IMG/VR virus record: IMGVR_UViG_3300022602_000399
Coordinates: 1 to 24,861 of that record
Direction: 5' to 3' (one strand)
DNA from: a virus
Length of the DNA stretch: 24,861 nt
Under the pieces are notes generated by a model, which was not told the DNA's origin, did not search any database, and worked only from the letters and a program-made list of their open reading frames with translations. Numbering within the stretch: the first letter of the stretch is position 1; each line of letters begins with the position of its first letter. Of this stretch, positions 1 through 6,639 are shown piece by piece. Made by a program: the position numbers and the translations under genes.

Positions 1-125
1 TTATCATGGGCACTAAGTTGGCTTTGAGCACTTACAAATTGCCATTGGATCCAGATGAGATTAAATGCTTTGATGACTTCCATGCCAAATACGGCAAGTA
101 TATTGCCCAAGCTACTGAAAAGTAA
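1..125 (+). CDS. 3' end of an unidentified protein (possible AAA+/MoxR-type ATPase)
   Basis: The frame beginning at base 3 is open from the window edge to TAA at 123-125. It encodes about 40 residues ending in a segment with LPLDPDEIKCFDDFHAKYG and then IAQATEK. This is too short to assign from sequence. It is followed at once by a strong promoter and the zincin/VWA gene. In bacteria and some phages, genes of that kind (COG3864-like) often lie next to MoxR-type AAA+ ATPases, so the C-terminus of such an ATPase is a reasonable guess from context only. The start and most of the gene lie outside the window. Confidence 0.55.
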   Translation, partial: IMGTKLALSTYKLPLDPDEIKCFDDFHAKYGKYIAQATEK

Positions 126-141
126 TTTGGTTTAGCACTAT

Positions 142-170
142 TTGACACCACCTTCGGGTGGTGTTATACT
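142..170 (+). promoter_or_regulatory. sigma70-type promoter TTGACA-17-TATACT
   Basis: A consensus -35 box TTGACA (142-147) is followed by exactly 17 bases and TATACT (165-170). A second TATACT lies at 172-177 in a short tandem repeat ending in ACTATAG (175-181). The first gene start (ATG 198) follows, with an AGGAG ribosome site at 188-192. The match to the host-type consensus is near perfect, so early transcription by host RNA polymerase is likely. The spacer is almost wholly occupied by the hairpin at 145-164, which is unusual. Confidence 0.8.
145..164 (+). terminator. cUUCGg hairpin after the partial gene (weak terminator or processing hairpin)
   Basis: The arms ACACCACC (145-152) and GGTGGTGT (157-164) pair perfectly over 8 bp around a TTCG loop closed by C-G, an exceptionally stable tetraloop that is common between T4 genes. 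It lies 20 bases after the upstream stop codon. The following bases are TATACTATA rather than a run of T, so efficient intrinsic termination is doubtful. It may instead protect an mRNA 3' end or act as a palindromic operator inside the promoter. Confidence 0.5.
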
Positions 171-197
171 ATATACTATAGCAAAACAGGAGTTTAA

Positions 198-1382
198 ATG
201 TCACATACAGATCCAATTATCGACAAAATTATCGTAGCCCGTGTGGGTCTACTACTACGCCATCCATTTTTTGGTAACTTGGCAACACGTTTAAAAATTG
301 AGGAAGGATCTGAATGGATGGGCACTGCCGCTACAGACGGACGTACCATTTACTTTAATCGTAAATTCTTTGAGCCACTATCAATTAAACAAGTAGAATT
401 CGTTATTGCACACGAAATCTTGCATAACGTGTTTGATCATATGGGCCGTCGAGAAGGTCGCAATCCGCGTATCTTTAACATTGCCGCTGACTATTGCGTC
501 AACGGTCAATTAGTCCGTGACCGCATCGGTGAACACGTTATCGAAGGCATTACAATCTTCCATGATCCTAAATATTACGGAATGGGTGCGGAAGAAGTTT
601 ACGATAAAATCTTCGACGAAATGGATGAAGACGAGCTTAATCAATTAGGTCAACTATTAGATGATCACATTGACTGGGGTGAAGATGGCAAAGACGGTCA
701 GCCAAAGTATAGTAAAGAAGAACTAAAACAAATTCGTGACGAGATTCGCGAAGCTACTATGCAAGCCGCACAGGCCGCAGGTGCAGGTAATACTCCTGCA
801 AACGTGCAACGCATGATTAAGGAATTAACAGAGCCTAAGATGAACTGGCGTGAAATTTTGCGTCAACAAATCCAAAGCACTATTAAAAACGATTATTCAT
901 TTATGCGTCCAAACCGTAAGGGCTGGCACATGAATGCCGTATTACCAGGACAGCAATATCAAGAAACAATTGATATCTGTGTAGCAATTGACATGTCAGG
1001 GTCAATCGGTGATGAGCAAGCAAAAGACTTCTTATCCGAGATTAAAGGAATTATGCAAGAGTATAAGGACTTTAAGATTAAAGTATGGTGCTTTGATACC
1101 CGAGTTTATAACGAAGCAGACTTCGATGGTTATAACATGGACGAGTTCGACCACTATGAGCCTATGGGCGGTGGTGGTACTGATTTCGATGCTAACTATG
1201 ACTACATGAAACAAAATGATATTCAGCCTAAGAAGTTTATCATGTTTACAGACGGATATCCGTTTGGTTCATGGGGTGATGAAAATTACTGTGATTCAGT
1301 ATTCATTATTCACGGTAATGACAAAATTGTTCCTCCTTGGGGCGAGTACGCATACTACGAATTTGCCAAGGAAACAGTTTAA
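198..1382 (+). CDS. Zincin/VWA-like putative metallopeptidase (DUF2201-type, COG3864-like)
   Basis: This 394-residue protein has two recognisable parts. Residues about 10-110 form a zinc-peptidase-like domain with AHEILHNVFDH: the HExxH pair is H72/E73/H76, with H81 nearby, followed by NIAADYCVN (94-102) as in the DUF2201 N-terminal family. Residues about 255-394 form a von Willebrand A-like domain with a MIDAS motif DMSGS (265-269), GGGTDF (325-330) and TDG (351-353), giving the three expected metal-binding loops. An acidic, helical linker lies between. Such proteins usually partner AAA+ ATPases in metal-dependent assembly or remodelling; the phage substrate is unknown. ATG 198 is supported by AGGAG at 188-192. 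The gene is the first in the rightward operon and overlaps the next start by one base (TAATG). Domain identity is well supported; the enzymatic role is not. Confidence 0.88.
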   Translation: MSHTDPIIDKIIVARVGLLLRHPFFGNLATRLKIEEGSEWMGTAATDGRTIYFNRKFFEPLSIKQVEFVIAHEILHNVFDHMGRREGRNPRIFNIAADYCVNGQLVRDRIGEHVIEGITIFHDPKYYGMGAEEVYDKIFDEMDEDELNQLGQLLDDHIDWGEDGKDGQPKYSKEELKQIRDEIREATMQAAQAAGAGNTPANVQRMIKELTEPKMNWREILRQQIQSTIKNDYSFMRPNRKGWHMNAVLPGQQYQETIDICVAIDMSGSIGDEQAKDFLSEIKGIMQEYKDFKIKVWCFDTRVYNEADFDGYNMDEFDHYEPMGGGGTDFDANYDYMKQNDIQPKKFIMFTDGYPFGSWGDENYCDSVFIIHGNDKIVPPWGEYAYYEFAKETV

Positions 1383-1669
1383 TGGCATTAAAGAACGGCA
1401 AACCCAACCCTTTAAACTATTTTGGTCTACGTAGGGTTGAGGTTGCCTGCCCTCATTTCAAATACACGAACGTAGACAAATATAATCCTAACTTACTCAG
1501 ATCTATAGACTCTTGGATTCAAAAGAATTTAAATAATAGGTATTATGTAGGACAAGATATTTCGTTAGATCATACCAATACCATAGTATATGTAACACGT
1601 ATTGGTTTTGAGTCTGAAAAGGAACTCAGTTTCTTCACGATTGCCTGTCCTCATTTACAGACTAGATAA
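1382..1669 (+). CDS. Small hypothetical protein with two CPH motifs (95 aa)
   Basis: The ATG at 1382-1384 overlaps the stop of the VWA gene (TAATG), so translation is probably coupled. An upstream in-frame ATG at 1337 lies inside the VWA gene and is less likely. The protein has no family I recognise. It contains ACPH at residues 22-25 and again at 88-91, giving Cys23/His25 and Cys89/His91, which could make a four-ligand metal site. Between them are a short helix (SIDSWIQKNL) and a likely beta-hairpin region. The two motifs are encoded by a nearly identical 16-base repeat. Its place in the operon suggests a role with the VWA protein, but this is inference. Confidence 0.7.
   Translation: MALKNGKPNPLNYFGLRRVEVACPHFKYTNVDKYNPNLLRSIDSWIQKNLNNRYYVGQDISLDHTNTIVYVTRIGFESEKELSFFTIACPHLQTR
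1443..1656 (+). repeat. In-frame 16-base direct repeat inside the 95-aa gene
   Basis: The unit at 1443-1458 (TTGCCTGCCCTCATTT) recurs at 1641-1656 with one mismatch. The spacing is 198 bases, a multiple of three, so both copies encode (V/I)ACPH followed by F or L. The copies lie near the two ends of the 95-aa coding region. Confidence 0.7.
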
Positions 1670-1698
1670 TTATATTAGTACACAATAAGGAGATTTAT

Positions 1699-1956
1699 AT
1701 GTCTGAAGTACAACAAGACGCACAACAACAAGCACCAACAAATGACCTATCGGTTAATGACTTAAATGCAATGAAAGTAATCATTGACATTGCTAGTTCA
1801 CGTGGCGCATTTAAACCAAACGAAATGGTTGCAGTAGGACAAACTTACACTAAATTGACATCATTTTTAGATGCTGTTGCCGCTCAACAAAAAGCACAAG
1901 AAGCTGGCGCACCTGGCGCACCACAAACAGCAACATCAATCGCTACCGGAGCTTAA
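1699..1956 (+). CDS. Conserved-type small hypothetical protein (85 aa)
   Basis: ATG 1699 is preceded by an AAGGAG ribosome site at 1687-1692, the clearest in the rightward operon. The N-terminus is Gln-rich and polar. Residues 17-60 form the only likely folded core, helical, including IIDIASSRGAF and VGQTYTKLTSFL. The C-terminus is an Ala/Gly/Pro/Gln-rich, probably disordered tail. Small proteins with this helical pattern are, as I recall, common in T4-like phages of aquatic bacteria and have no known function. It ends one base before the next ATG, so the two genes are probably co-translated. Confidence 0.8.
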   Translation: MSEVQQDAQQQAPTNDLSVNDLNAMKVIIDIASSRGAFKPNEMVAVGQTYTKLTSFLDAVAAQQKAQEAGAPGAPQTATSIATGA

Positions 1957-1957
1957 T

Positions 1958-2575
1958 ATGGCCCAAGAACTCAAACACGTGGGTCGTATTAGAGCAACGA
2001 ACAAAAAAGTTTTAATTGCTTATCGTACCCTACCTGGCGATGCATATCATGCTCTAGTAGTACCTACTGAAAATATGCCAGACATCTATCACGATGCTGT
2101 TATTAACTTAGTCGAAAGTGCAACTGGACAAGAAGCATACGAATTTGCCGAAGCATTAGATCGTACGCAATTTCCAGATGGTTCACGTATGTTGCCTTGG
2201 TTACATGCTAATAACCGATTAATCAAAGTACCAACAGATGCAGTTGAAGTAACTCCAACTGTACAGTATAGTATTTCATTATCTGAACTTAATCAAGTTA
2301 TTGCAGAACAACGCGGTGTAGCAGTAGACGACTTAGCATTAACAGAAGGCATTAACGACAAGAAACCAGAAGCACCTGCTCCTGCTCCTGAAGTTAAGAA
2401 AACTGCCACTGTTGTAGAAAAAGTTGCCGATGTAACTGTAGCTGATCCAAATGCTAGTCCTGAAGATACTGCAAAGCTATATCGTAGCCAAGCAGATAAG
2501 CTAGCTAAAGAAGCCGCACACTATCGTCGTTTAGCAGAAGATTTAGTACCAACGAAGAAAAAAGTGACCAAATAA
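1958..2575 (+). CDS. Hypothetical protein with folded N-terminus and basic helical tail (205 aa)
   Basis: The start is placed at ATG 1958-1960, one base after the previous stop. The same frame is open further upstream to an ATG at 1871, but that would overlap the 85-aa gene by 86 bases and adds a low-complexity His/Lys/Gln stretch. Residues 1-98 look like a compact mixed alpha/beta domain (HVGRIRATNKKVLIAYRTL, then a helical ATGQEAYEFAEALDR). Residues 100-135 hold a helix. Residues 137-145 are an Ala/Pro linker. Residues 168-195 are a likely coiled-coil helix (AKLYRSQADKLAKEAAHYRR) with a Lys-rich end. I do not recognise the family. A structural or scaffold-like adaptor is possible, but no motif proves it. 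Confidence 0.8.
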   Translation: MAQELKHVGRIRATNKKVLIAYRTLPGDAYHALVVPTENMPDIYHDAVINLVESATGQEAYEFAEALDRTQFPDGSRMLPWLHANNRLIKVPTDAVEVTPTVQYSISLSELNQVIAEQRGVAVDDLALTEGINDKKPEAPAPAPEVKKTATVVEKVADVTVADPNASPEDTAKLYRSQADKLAKEAAHYRRLAEDLVPTKKKVTK

Positions 2576-2576
2576 C

Positions 2577-2897
2577 GTGACTAAATCCGGGAAGATTCTT
2601 CCCAAGGATGTCATAGCACATTGGCCAGAAGTATTCAGTGATATAGAGTTAAATGTACTTCCTATCAAGTACTTGAGTACTGTGCTGGTCAATTTTAAAG
2701 ATGGTAAAACTTGGGAAATAAAAATAACTGCTAAAACAAAGCGGGATGGATGGACGAAATTCCAAGAAAGTCTCAGCGAGTTATGCAAGTCCTATGAAGA
2801 CACGATTGACAATGTCGATTTTAAACTTGATACAAACAAAGTTAAAAAAGACATTGAAAGGTCGACTCAACAATTTTTAAAGAAAAAGAAGTTATAG
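2577..2897 (+). CDS. Conserved-type hypothetical protein, GTG start (106 aa)
   Basis: The start is GTG at 2577, one base after the preceding TAA; no ATG occurs early in this frame. The protein has an N-terminal beta-rich part (LPIKYLSTVLVNFKDGKTW, then EIKITAK) and a helical C-terminal half ending in a Lys-rich tail (QQFLKKKKL). Proteins of similar size with an LP-KYL-x-V-x-V-x-F-K-DGK-x-W pattern are, from memory, found in T4-like phages of aquatic hosts without a known role. It abuts thyX with no gap (TAG then ATG), so expression of the two is linked. No catalytic motif is visible. Confidence 0.78.
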   Translation: MTKSGKILPKDVIAHWPEVFSDIELNVLPIKYLSTVLVNFKDGKTWEIKITAKTKRDGWTKFQESLSELCKSYEDTIDNVDFKLDTNKVKKDIERSTQQFLKKKKL

Positions 2898-3578
2898 ATG
2901 GATGTCCGATTACTTAGTTACAGCCAGCCAACACAAGAATTTGCTTCTATGGGCATTGATGATGCGCAGGAACTTATTGCGTATTGTGCCCGTGTGTCCA
3001 ACCCTTCCAACCAGCTTAACACTGAAACATCAGAAAAGCTCATCAAATATCTCATCAAACACAAGCACTGGTCGCCACTCGAAATGGTCAGTGCCTGTAT
3101 TGAAATCACAACAACAAGAGATATTGCAAGACAAATCCTCAGACACAGAAGCTTCAGCTTCCAAGAGTTTAGCCAACGTTACGCTGATCCAACGAAGGAT
3201 CTTAACTTCGTATTGCGAGATGCACGTAAACAAGATACGAAAAATAGACAGAACAGCGTAGACTTAGATATTCAAAATAACGATGAAGATCGTTTTCTTG
3301 CTTATCAATGGGAACGTATGCAAGAGCTTGTTATTAAACAATCACGCGATGCATACGAATGGGCTGTTAGTAAAGGAATTGCTAAAGAGCAAGCTCGTGC
3401 AGTATTGCCCGAAGGACTAATTGAAAGTAGAATTTATATGAATGGTACTTTACGTAGTTGGGTACACTTTATCGAGTTACGTAGTTCAAATGGCACACAG
3501 AAAGAGCATCAAGAAGTTGCTATTGCATGTGCCAAAGTTATTGCAGAAATATTTCCATTAACATTAGACCTTATTTGA
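2898..3578 (+). CDS. thyX: Flavin-dependent thymidylate synthase ThyX
   Basis: This 226-residue protein has the diagnostic ThyX motif RHRx7S: RHRSFSFQEFS with R82-H83-R84 and S92, followed by QRY. Other family features are the HKHWSPLEM segment (55-63), ISxxxDIARQILRH-like helix (74-83), and a C-terminal block ARAVLPEGLIESRIYMNGT plus LRSWVHFIELR (about 166-195) that holds dUMP-binding and catalytic arginines. ThyX makes dTMP from dUMP using methylene-tetrahydrofolate, FAD and NADPH, supplying thymidine for phage replication. Length is typical of the family and all key residues are present, so the enzyme should be active. Start ATG 2898 directly follows the upstream TAG. The final 15 bases overlap the 3' end of the opposite-strand gene. 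Confidence 0.96.
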   Translation: MDVRLLSYSQPTQEFASMGIDDAQELIAYCARVSNPSNQLNTETSEKLIKYLIKHKHWSPLEMVSACIEITTTRDIARQILRHRSFSFQEFSQRYADPTKDLNFVLRDARKQDTKNRQNSVDLDIQNNDEDRFLAYQWERMQELVIKQSRDAYEWAVSKGIAKEQARAVLPEGLIESRIYMNGTLRSWVHFIELRSSNGTQKEHQEVAIACAKVIAEIFPLTLDLI

Positions 3579-4325
3579 TCCTCTGGGTCTAAATGTAATT
3601 GGAGTCTCAGTCGGTTTAAATAGTTCTGGGGGAAATTGTTGTGTATGTCCCCAGAACTCCGATTCTAACCAATCATAATCATTTATTTTAGATAACATCG
3701 CAGGGTCATCTTTATACTTGGCTCCGAACCATTCTCCCGCACTCGCACCGCCTCTAGAGTATTCAGCATACAGTTGAACACTAGGATTATATCTCCAGAC
3801 TTTTAGCCTTTCGATAGTTTCTTCCTGATCTTGCCCAGGAATTATACCACTTGCCAGTTTAGCACATTCTCTGAATGCACTACGCCAAGTACTAAGCGAA
3901 TCAGTATTAAATTTAGTCACATTAGAAACAATTGGTATGGCTTTGAATCGTTTTGATATGCTAGTGGTCATGTCAGTATTATTAACATCCATGTTCAATG
4001 TTAATTGGGTGGGTAAGAGCTTAACTCCACCGTATCCGTATTCCAAATTGTTAATAGGATTTCTACTTCTCCATACATGCACAATGTCTTCTTCGCTTGG
4101 ATCTAGTTTTAAATTAAATCTAAAACTAGGCAATATAGTTGCATCAGCATCTACTACATAAAACATAGGAGTAGTAACCATCTTAGCCGCTTCAATGTGA
4201 GCTTGATGAATACCTTTAACTCCGTGTACTCTAAATATATTATTACGGAGATTTAATGTAGTTAACTGTATGAATCCAATGTTAGCAGTTTTTTCATTAT
4301 AAGATATGTAGACAATATCGTACAT
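3564..4325 (-). CDS. GT-A-like glycosyltransferase candidate, paralog 1 (253 aa)
   Basis: The N-terminus IVYISYNE is a typical first beta strand of a GT-A nucleotide-sugar-binding fold. RVHGVKG (32-38) is followed by a helix and FYVVDADATILPSF with a DAD (59-61), a DxD-type metal/nucleotide-sugar motif. YGYGGVK (96-102) and WRSAFRECAK (147-156) are shared at matching positions with the next upstream gene, showing a tandem duplication. The sugar donor and acceptor cannot be read from the sequence. ATG 4323-4325 overlaps the previous stop (TAATG). This is the last gene of the leftward GT operon, and its final bases lie antisense to the end of thyX. No terminator hairpin is visible downstream. 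Confidence 0.78.
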   Translation of the reverse strand: MYDIVYISYNEKTANIGFIQLTTLNLRNNIFRVHGVKGIHQAHIEAAKMVTTPMFYVVDADATILPSFRFNLKLDPSEEDIVHVWRSRNPINNLEYGYGGVKLLPTQLTLNMDVNNTDMTTSISKRFKAIPIVSNVTKFNTDSLSTWRSAFRECAKLASGIIPGQDQEETIERLKVWRYNPSVQLYAEYSRGGASAGEWFGAKYKDDPAMLSKINDYDWLESEFWGHTQQFPPELFKPTETPITFRPRGSNKV

Positions 4326-5221
4326 TATCGTTTCCTAATAATTCTAGGGCTATTGTTGAATACTGTTTTAAAAAATTTACTTCCTGTGACATCAACATTT
4401 GTAATTTCTAAATCACATTCGTGTTTCAATGTTTCACCTAATCCCATAATTTCATAAGGTAACATTTCTTCAGTAATCTTGCTGTACTTAGTTTCCCACT
4501 CATTTGTTAACCATTCGAAATCACGAACATTTGCATAATCCCAATCTGTACAATTAGTCAAGTATGCCCCTTCTCTTGCACCGTATATGCTCCAATTTCC
4601 ATTAGGAACATCAGCGCCTACATTACACCAAATTAATAATCTATGGTAATTTTGCCACCAAACTTTTTTAAGGTCTTTTACCTTAGCACCTTGGTCTAAT
4701 GACATCTTAACACCTTCACGGAATCCTGCTCGCCATGCTTGGAATGGACTTGCATTAGTAAAACTTTCACTATAATTTTCGTTAAATTGATAGTACTTGT
4801 CATCAAAACAAAATTCAACTAGTCCTTTAGTGTCATCAGGATCTGAGTTTTCATGTGTACGCATTTCATTTACAAATTTACGTGTCCACATTTTAAGGCC
4901 ACCATTACCATACATAAGTCCGTTAACGTGTACTTTTCCACACCAACTAAACACATGATCAGGTGTTAATCCTAATTCATCTAAATCAATTTCAACTTCT
5001 AAAAACGCAGGATCTACAATATTATCAGCATCTACTGTAACAAAGTATTCTGTTTCACTCAGTGCCGCGCATGCCTTATGTGCGGCATCACTACCTTTAA
5101 CACCATGCACACGTTTTGCCCAAGGTACTTTGTTACATAAGTCAGCATAATTTTTCTCAGCATTAGGTTCGTCGTAACTGAGGAAGATAATGTCTTGTTC
5201 GATAATTTTAATTTTGCTCAT
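4325..5221 (-). CDS. GT-A-like glycosyltransferase candidate, paralog 2 (298 aa)
   Basis: IIFLSYDEPNAEKNYADL opens the protein and resembles the nucleotide-sugar-binding strand of GT-A enzymes. RVHGVKG is at 37-43, the metal-binding-type DAD at 64-66 in YFVTVDADN, YGNGGLK at 104-110, and WRAGFREGVK at 163-172. All four blocks align with the neighbouring 253-aa protein. The second half is Trp- and Tyr-rich (VWWQNYHRLLIW, NWSIYGAREG), which may form an acceptor or sugar site. It starts inside the 3' end of the upstream gene (14-base overlap). The family assignment rests on motif order and fold pattern; the exact GT family was not determined. Confidence 0.8.
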   Translation of the reverse strand: MSKIKIIEQDIIFLSYDEPNAEKNYADLCNKVPWAKRVHGVKGSDAAHKACAALSETEYFVTVDADNIVDPAFLEVEIDLDELGLTPDHVFSWCGKVHVNGLMYGNGGLKMWTRKFVNEMRTHENSDPDDTKGLVEFCFDDKYYQFNENYSESFTNASPFQAWRAGFREGVKMSLDQGAKVKDLKKVWWQNYHRLLIWCNVGADVPNGNWSIYGAREGAYLTNCTDWDYANVRDFEWLTNEWETKYSKITEEMLPYEIMGLGETLKHECDLEITNVDVTGSKFFKTVFNNSPRIIRKR

Positions 5222-5819
5222 CTATTTTCCAGGTTTTTAAAGAATAAGAAAGACTCGATATATTAGACGTAATTGCAATAGTGTCTATAATTCTTTCCCA
5301 CTCTGTATTAAATTTAGCAATAATTGGCTTGCTTATCAAATCTTTTAGATCAATAGTAATTGTACGAATTAAAAAGTTTGGATCGTTTCCTAGTATAATA
5401 TAAAATGATATTTCTGTAGTAGGAAATTGATTACTCAAAAACTGAGTTTTTAAATCTTCAGAACAACTGAAAACCCACTGCCCGTTATATTCGTCCCACC
5501 CGATTAGAATGTCATGATTTTCTGACTCGTCTTCTATCCATGCTAATAATCTATTTTTAAAATTGTGTTCTAATAATAATTTATGGGATACTAATCCTAC
5601 AGAAGAATTCCCAGATGCATCTATAACTGTTCCTATATGAAAGTCTTCGAACTTTTCTTTGCCTAATAACAGCCGCTCATATTGATCAAAGTCAACTTCT
5701 ATAGCATTATTGTTTGTAGTATCTCTGAAATTATTTACAGAAACTATCTTATTATTAGTATCGTAATGTACATAAAATCGAGGAGTTAAGTCGACAACTT
5801 TTTTACTTTTTTTAGCCAC
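5208..5819 (-). CDS. Unrecognised protein between the two GT pairs (203 aa)
   Basis: No family is recognised. The N-terminus is Lys-rich (MAKKSKKVVDL), followed by a beta-rich stretch FYVHYDTNNKIVSVNNFRD, a helix with YERLLLGKEKFEDF, and a later region with WIDE-like acidic turns (LLAWIEDESE, IGWDEYNGQW). There is no signal peptide, membrane segment, DxD motif or Cys cluster. It overlaps the upstream gene by 8 bases and the downstream gene by 14, so it belongs to the same translationally coupled operon. It might be an accessory factor or the modified substrate; nothing in the sequence decides this. Confidence 0.8.
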   Translation of the reverse strand: MAKKSKKVVDLTPRFYVHYDTNNKIVSVNNFRDTTNNNAIEVDFDQYERLLLGKEKFEDFHIGTVIDASGNSSVGLVSHKLLLEHNFKNRLLAWIEDESENHDILIGWDEYNGQWVFSCSEDLKTQFLSNQFPTTEISFYIILGNDPNFLIRTITIDLKDLISKPIIAKFNTEWERIIDTIAITSNISSLSYSLKTWKIDEQN

Positions 5820-6639
5820 CGTGTAACTCCTTTAATTTTTTAATTATTTGAGGAGATAAGAAATCTTTTTCTACATAATGAAATAATTTTTGCTGTTTTA
5901 TATTACCCACAGTTAAGTCACCTGTAAAGTTATATAATACAGAATTTTGCCAACTAGTCGCATCTGTATTCCATTTTTGTAAAGGAACTTTCATATGAAT
6001 AAATTCCATAGGATTTAACGTGTCTAGTACTTGCATACCTGTAATCTCTATGGCAATGGCTGTTGCTAAATCCATGCTAGACCATTGTTGATATTCGTTA
6101 GGTGCAAACTTAGTCCAACACCATTCCCAGTTATTGCATACAAATTCTAACACTTTATAAAAATCCCGTGCTTCATCGGATTTTTTAAAATAATGCAATG
6201 CAAAGTATGGGCTTGATAAATTGTTTGCTATAAATGCTTTACGATGAAATATGTCAGTTACTGTTTCTAATTTATGATTTTTAATTCTGTTACAGAATCT
6301 AACATTATGATTACTACAGTAGTTCCACCATAATGATATATCATCTAACATAAGCATATCGGTATCCAATACAATCGTCTCGTCATACGGACTTGCATAG
6401 TATACTTGATAACGATGTTCTGTTTTAAAATTAGAATTTATATCGTTATTAAAATATGGAATTGGTATAATCCTATCAAATACTGATTGGTACTCTTCAG
6501 GAACTGGATCATTAGTAATCAAACTAATATTGTCGATTGAATTCTGAGATAACTTAATACTCAGTGCTAATGCATACGCTTGCTGAACATAGTCAACAGT
6601 ATCTGTATTTTGTGCTAATACTAAAAATCCTTTAGACAC
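5812..6639 (-). CDS. GT8-like glycosyltransferase candidate with DTD motif (275 aa)
   Basis: The start MSKGFLVLAQN and the core SPYDETIVLDTDMLMLDD (83-100) give a GT-A fold pattern with a DxD at 92-94, of the sort seen in GT8/glycogenin-like enzymes: a beta strand, DTD, then a hydrophobic strand. A VYYASPYDE lead-in and a downstream helical, aromatic-rich region (NNWEWCWTKF, 168-177) follow. The next gene upstream matches it at both the N-terminus and the DxD block, so the two are paralogs. Late in the protein, KLFHYVEKDF resembles the His-containing C-terminal loop of GT8-type enzymes, though this is a weak point. Donor and acceptor are unknown. Overlaps of 8 bases on each side indicate coupled translation. 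Confidence 0.8.
   Translation of the reverse strand: MSKGFLVLAQNTDTVDYVQQAYALALSIKLSQNSIDNISLITNDPVPEEYQSVFDRIIPIPYFNNDINSNFKTEHRYQVYYASPYDETIVLDTDMLMLDDISLWWNYCSNHNVRFCNRIKNHKLETVTDIFHRKAFIANNLSSPYFALHYFKKSDEARDFYKVLEFVCNNWEWCWTKFAPNEYQQWSSMDLATAIAIEITGMQVLDTLNPMEFIHMKVPLQKWNTDATSWQNSVLYNFTGDLTVGNIKQQKLFHYVEKDFLSPQIIKKLKELHGG

Noticed and set aside
1337-1381. Upstream ATG 1337 for the 95-aa gene
   Set aside because: It lies inside the VWA coding region. The TAATG overlap at 1380-1384 is the usual arrangement in this window.
1670-1698. Promoter in the 29-base gap before the 85-aa gene
   Set aside because: TATATT is present, but TTTACA is only 11 bases upstream and no other -35 box is well placed.
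1871-1957. Upstream ATG 1871 for the 205-aa gene
   Set aside because: It would overlap the 85-aa gene almost to its middle third and adds low-complexity residues. ATG 1958 sits one base after the stop.
2806-2834. TTGACA-17-GATACA as a promoter for thyX
   Set aside because: The -10 box is poor and lies in coding sequence; thyX directly abuts the upstream gene.
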